Positions 38,143-38,934 of a DNA stretch of 38,934 nt are shown in pieces. Source of the DNA: Veronia pacifica (lineage in GTDB: Bacteria; Pseudomonadota; Gammaproteobacteria; Enterobacterales; Vibrionaceae); contig NZ_LYBM01000047.1 in assembly GCF_001707825.1 (NCBI RefSeq), positions 1 to 38,934 of the forward strand. The letters are read 5' to 3'. The translations under genes were made by a program, and so were the position numbers. The notes beneath the pieces are model-generated. The model did no database searches, was not told the DNA's origin, and saw only the letters and a list, made by a program, of their open reading frames with translations. The number at the start of each line of letters is the position of its first letter. The first letter of the stretch is position 1.

Positions 38143-38477
38143 GTCACGAACAGTTACCCCATCCAAGGGAGGCGTGAAACGCGCCCCCCTTCATTTTCCC
38201 TTTCCAAAATCCTAGCCCTATACGTTGTTTTTGAGGTGTGCCATGTGTACCACGTGTACCAACCTTTAATTTCAACAGGTTACGTTGCTACACCTTGGTA
38301 TACCTCTGTGTAGCAGGTGTACCATGAGGATTTTCAATGGGTTAGAGGTGTACCAAGGGAGGTAGTGGTGCCAACATCAGAGCTAAACAGAAGGTAACTG
38401 ACTGATTTTTATCATGGTACACCTTGGTAGCGAAAATGGGCTGAAATCTTGGTACACACGGAGGTTTTAGGTGTACC
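38143..38477 (+). repeat. Long direct repeat, copy 2, with TGTACC iterons
   Basis: This is the second copy of the repeat at 37083-37460. It starts CGTCACGAAC, has the conserved hairpin at 38165-38191 and shows seven exact TGTACC/GGTACA sites. Two sites that are exact in copy 1 have decayed here (TGTGCC near 38237 and GGTATA near 38297), while one that is decayed in copy 1 is exact here (in GGTGTACCAAG near 38350). The GCTACAC/GTGTAGC inverted repeat is kept. It lies about 140 bp upstream of the P-loop kinase-like gene. Confidence 0.85.
38165..38191. repeat. Conserved hairpin at the head of repeat copy 2
   Basis: AAGGGAGGCG / CGCCCCCCTT form a 10-bp stem with one A-C mismatch around the loop TGAAACG, as in copy 1. 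The T-A pair of copy 1 is a G-C pair here, so pairing is kept despite sequence change. Confidence 0.7.
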
Positions 38478-38485
38478 AGAGGGCT

Positions 38486-38511
38486 GACCTACCGAAATGG
38501 GAGGGTAGGTC
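38486..38511. repeat. Hairpin just after repeat copy 2
   Basis: GACCTACC / GGTAGGTC form a perfect 8-bp stem, extendable by two pairs, around a 10-base loop. There is no T-run. It lies between the last TGTACC site and the kinase-like gene and has no match after copy 1. The rest of 38512-38616 shows no distinct element. Confidence 0.45.
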
Positions 38512-38616
38512 GGTGATTTCTAGGGGAGGCACGCAGTATCGATAACAACTGATTTAACGCTTGGTAGGCTCGGTTTATATTGAGCACGTTGATGCCCATT
38601 AAGCTTGAAAGGAATT

Positions 38617-38934
38617 ATGGCTAAAGTTTACTTCGTATGTGGCTTTATAGGCTCAGGTAAAACTACCTACTCCAAAATACTTGCTGATAGACAAGGAGCA
38701 TTCCGTTTCTCCATAGATGAGTGGATGATCCCTTTATATGGTGAACATATGGAGCGTGAAGTCTTCGACAGTCGTTTGGCTACTCTTCAAGAGTTATTCA
38801 AAGATTCTGCGCTACAACTTACTTCGCTTGGCGTTCCGGTTATTTTTGACTTTGGTTTTTGGTCCAAATCTGATCGAGATACTTTTAGTGATTGGGCCTC
38901 AAAAGCGGGTGTTGAGAGTGAGGTTCATTTGACC
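38617..38934 (+). CDS. P-loop NTPase, AAA_33/zeta-toxin-like kinase (3' end outside the window)
   Basis: The reading frame is open for 106 codons from an ATG with GAAAGGA directly upstream and runs off the window. The N-terminus MAKVYFVCGFIGSGKTTYSK has a Walker A motif (GFIGSGKT). The Asp in FSIDEWM and VIFDFGFWSKSDRD (a DxGFWxxxxRD pattern) follow as in AAA_33 proteins, which resemble small-molecule kinases and zeta toxins. The substrate is unknown, and only part of the protein (probably about 60%) is visible. It follows repeat copy 2 in the same way that the small gene follows copy 1. Confidence 0.75.
   Translation, partial: MAKVYFVCGFIGSGKTTYSKILADRQGAFRFSIDEWMIPLYGEHMEREVFDSRLATLQELFKDSALQLTSLGVPVIFDFGFWSKSDRDTFSDWASKAGVESEVHLT

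Noticed and set aside
38738-38932. 64-residue plus-strand ORF near the window end
   Set aside because: It is an out-of-frame shadow of the P-loop kinase-like gene starting at 38617.

Overview
The window is a chromosomal segment of a gammaproteobacterium, most likely Vibrionaceae (Vibrio, Grimontia or Enterovibrio type). This rests on family-typical protein sequences (GroEL/GroES, DsbD, Fis, the VC_2705-type symporter), the hmgA-fah-maiA tyrosine catabolism operon, a CrbS/CrbR acetate-switch gene set, and the conserved blocks aroQ-accB-accC, yhdT-panF-prmA and dusB-fis. I could not run a database search, so the genus is an inference.

Layout. (1) 201-2171, minus strand: groES-groEL with a heat-shock-type promoter. 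(2) 2379-4201: a MATE exporter convergent with a MarR-family regulator. (3) 4494-9265: an operon degrading homogentisate to fumarate and acetoacetate (hmgA, fah, maiA), ending in acetoacetyl-CoA synthetase; a sigma70 promoter and an overlapping palindrome face the divergent MarR gene. (4) 9354-16251: fxsA, aspA, an unknown lipoprotein, a DcuA/B-type dicarboxylate carrier, an unlisted 50-residue membrane peptide and dsbD. (5) 16387-27256: the acetate block: crbR, a DUF4212 small subunit plus its large symporter subunit (broken here by a one-base frameshift), a small unknown exported protein, crbS with a translationally coupled 71-residue ORF, an HcaT-like MFS protein and acs. (6) 27615-34329: housekeeping genes aroQ-accB-accC, yhdT-panF, prmA and dusB-fis. 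(7) 34330-38934: an accessory region that starts directly behind fis.

The accessory region is the part most worth a second look. It holds a lipoprotein that is essentially a free TolA domain III, two unrelated PD-(D/E)XK nuclease-fold proteins facing each other, small unknown ORFs and the start of a P-loop kinase-like gene cut by the window edge. Its most unusual element is a pair of long direct repeats (about 37083-37460 and 38143-38477; gapless core offset 1017 bp, about 90% identical by hand alignment). Each repeat is packed with TGTACC/GGTACA sites, three of them in tandem at 9-bp spacing, and is led by a hairpin whose stem has changed in a compensated way between the copies. Each repeat precedes a different small gene, so the arrangement looks like a repeat-plus-cargo array or a satellite-type replication/integration control region. 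Two more TGTACC sites lie just behind fis, where the accessory region begins.

How the genes work together: tyrosine breakdown yields acetoacetate, which is activated to acetoacetyl-CoA; acetate is taken up by the symporter and activated by Acs under CrbS/CrbR control; acetyl-CoA can then enter fatty acid synthesis through AccB/AccC. AspA and the Dcu carrier link aspartate and fumarate metabolism.
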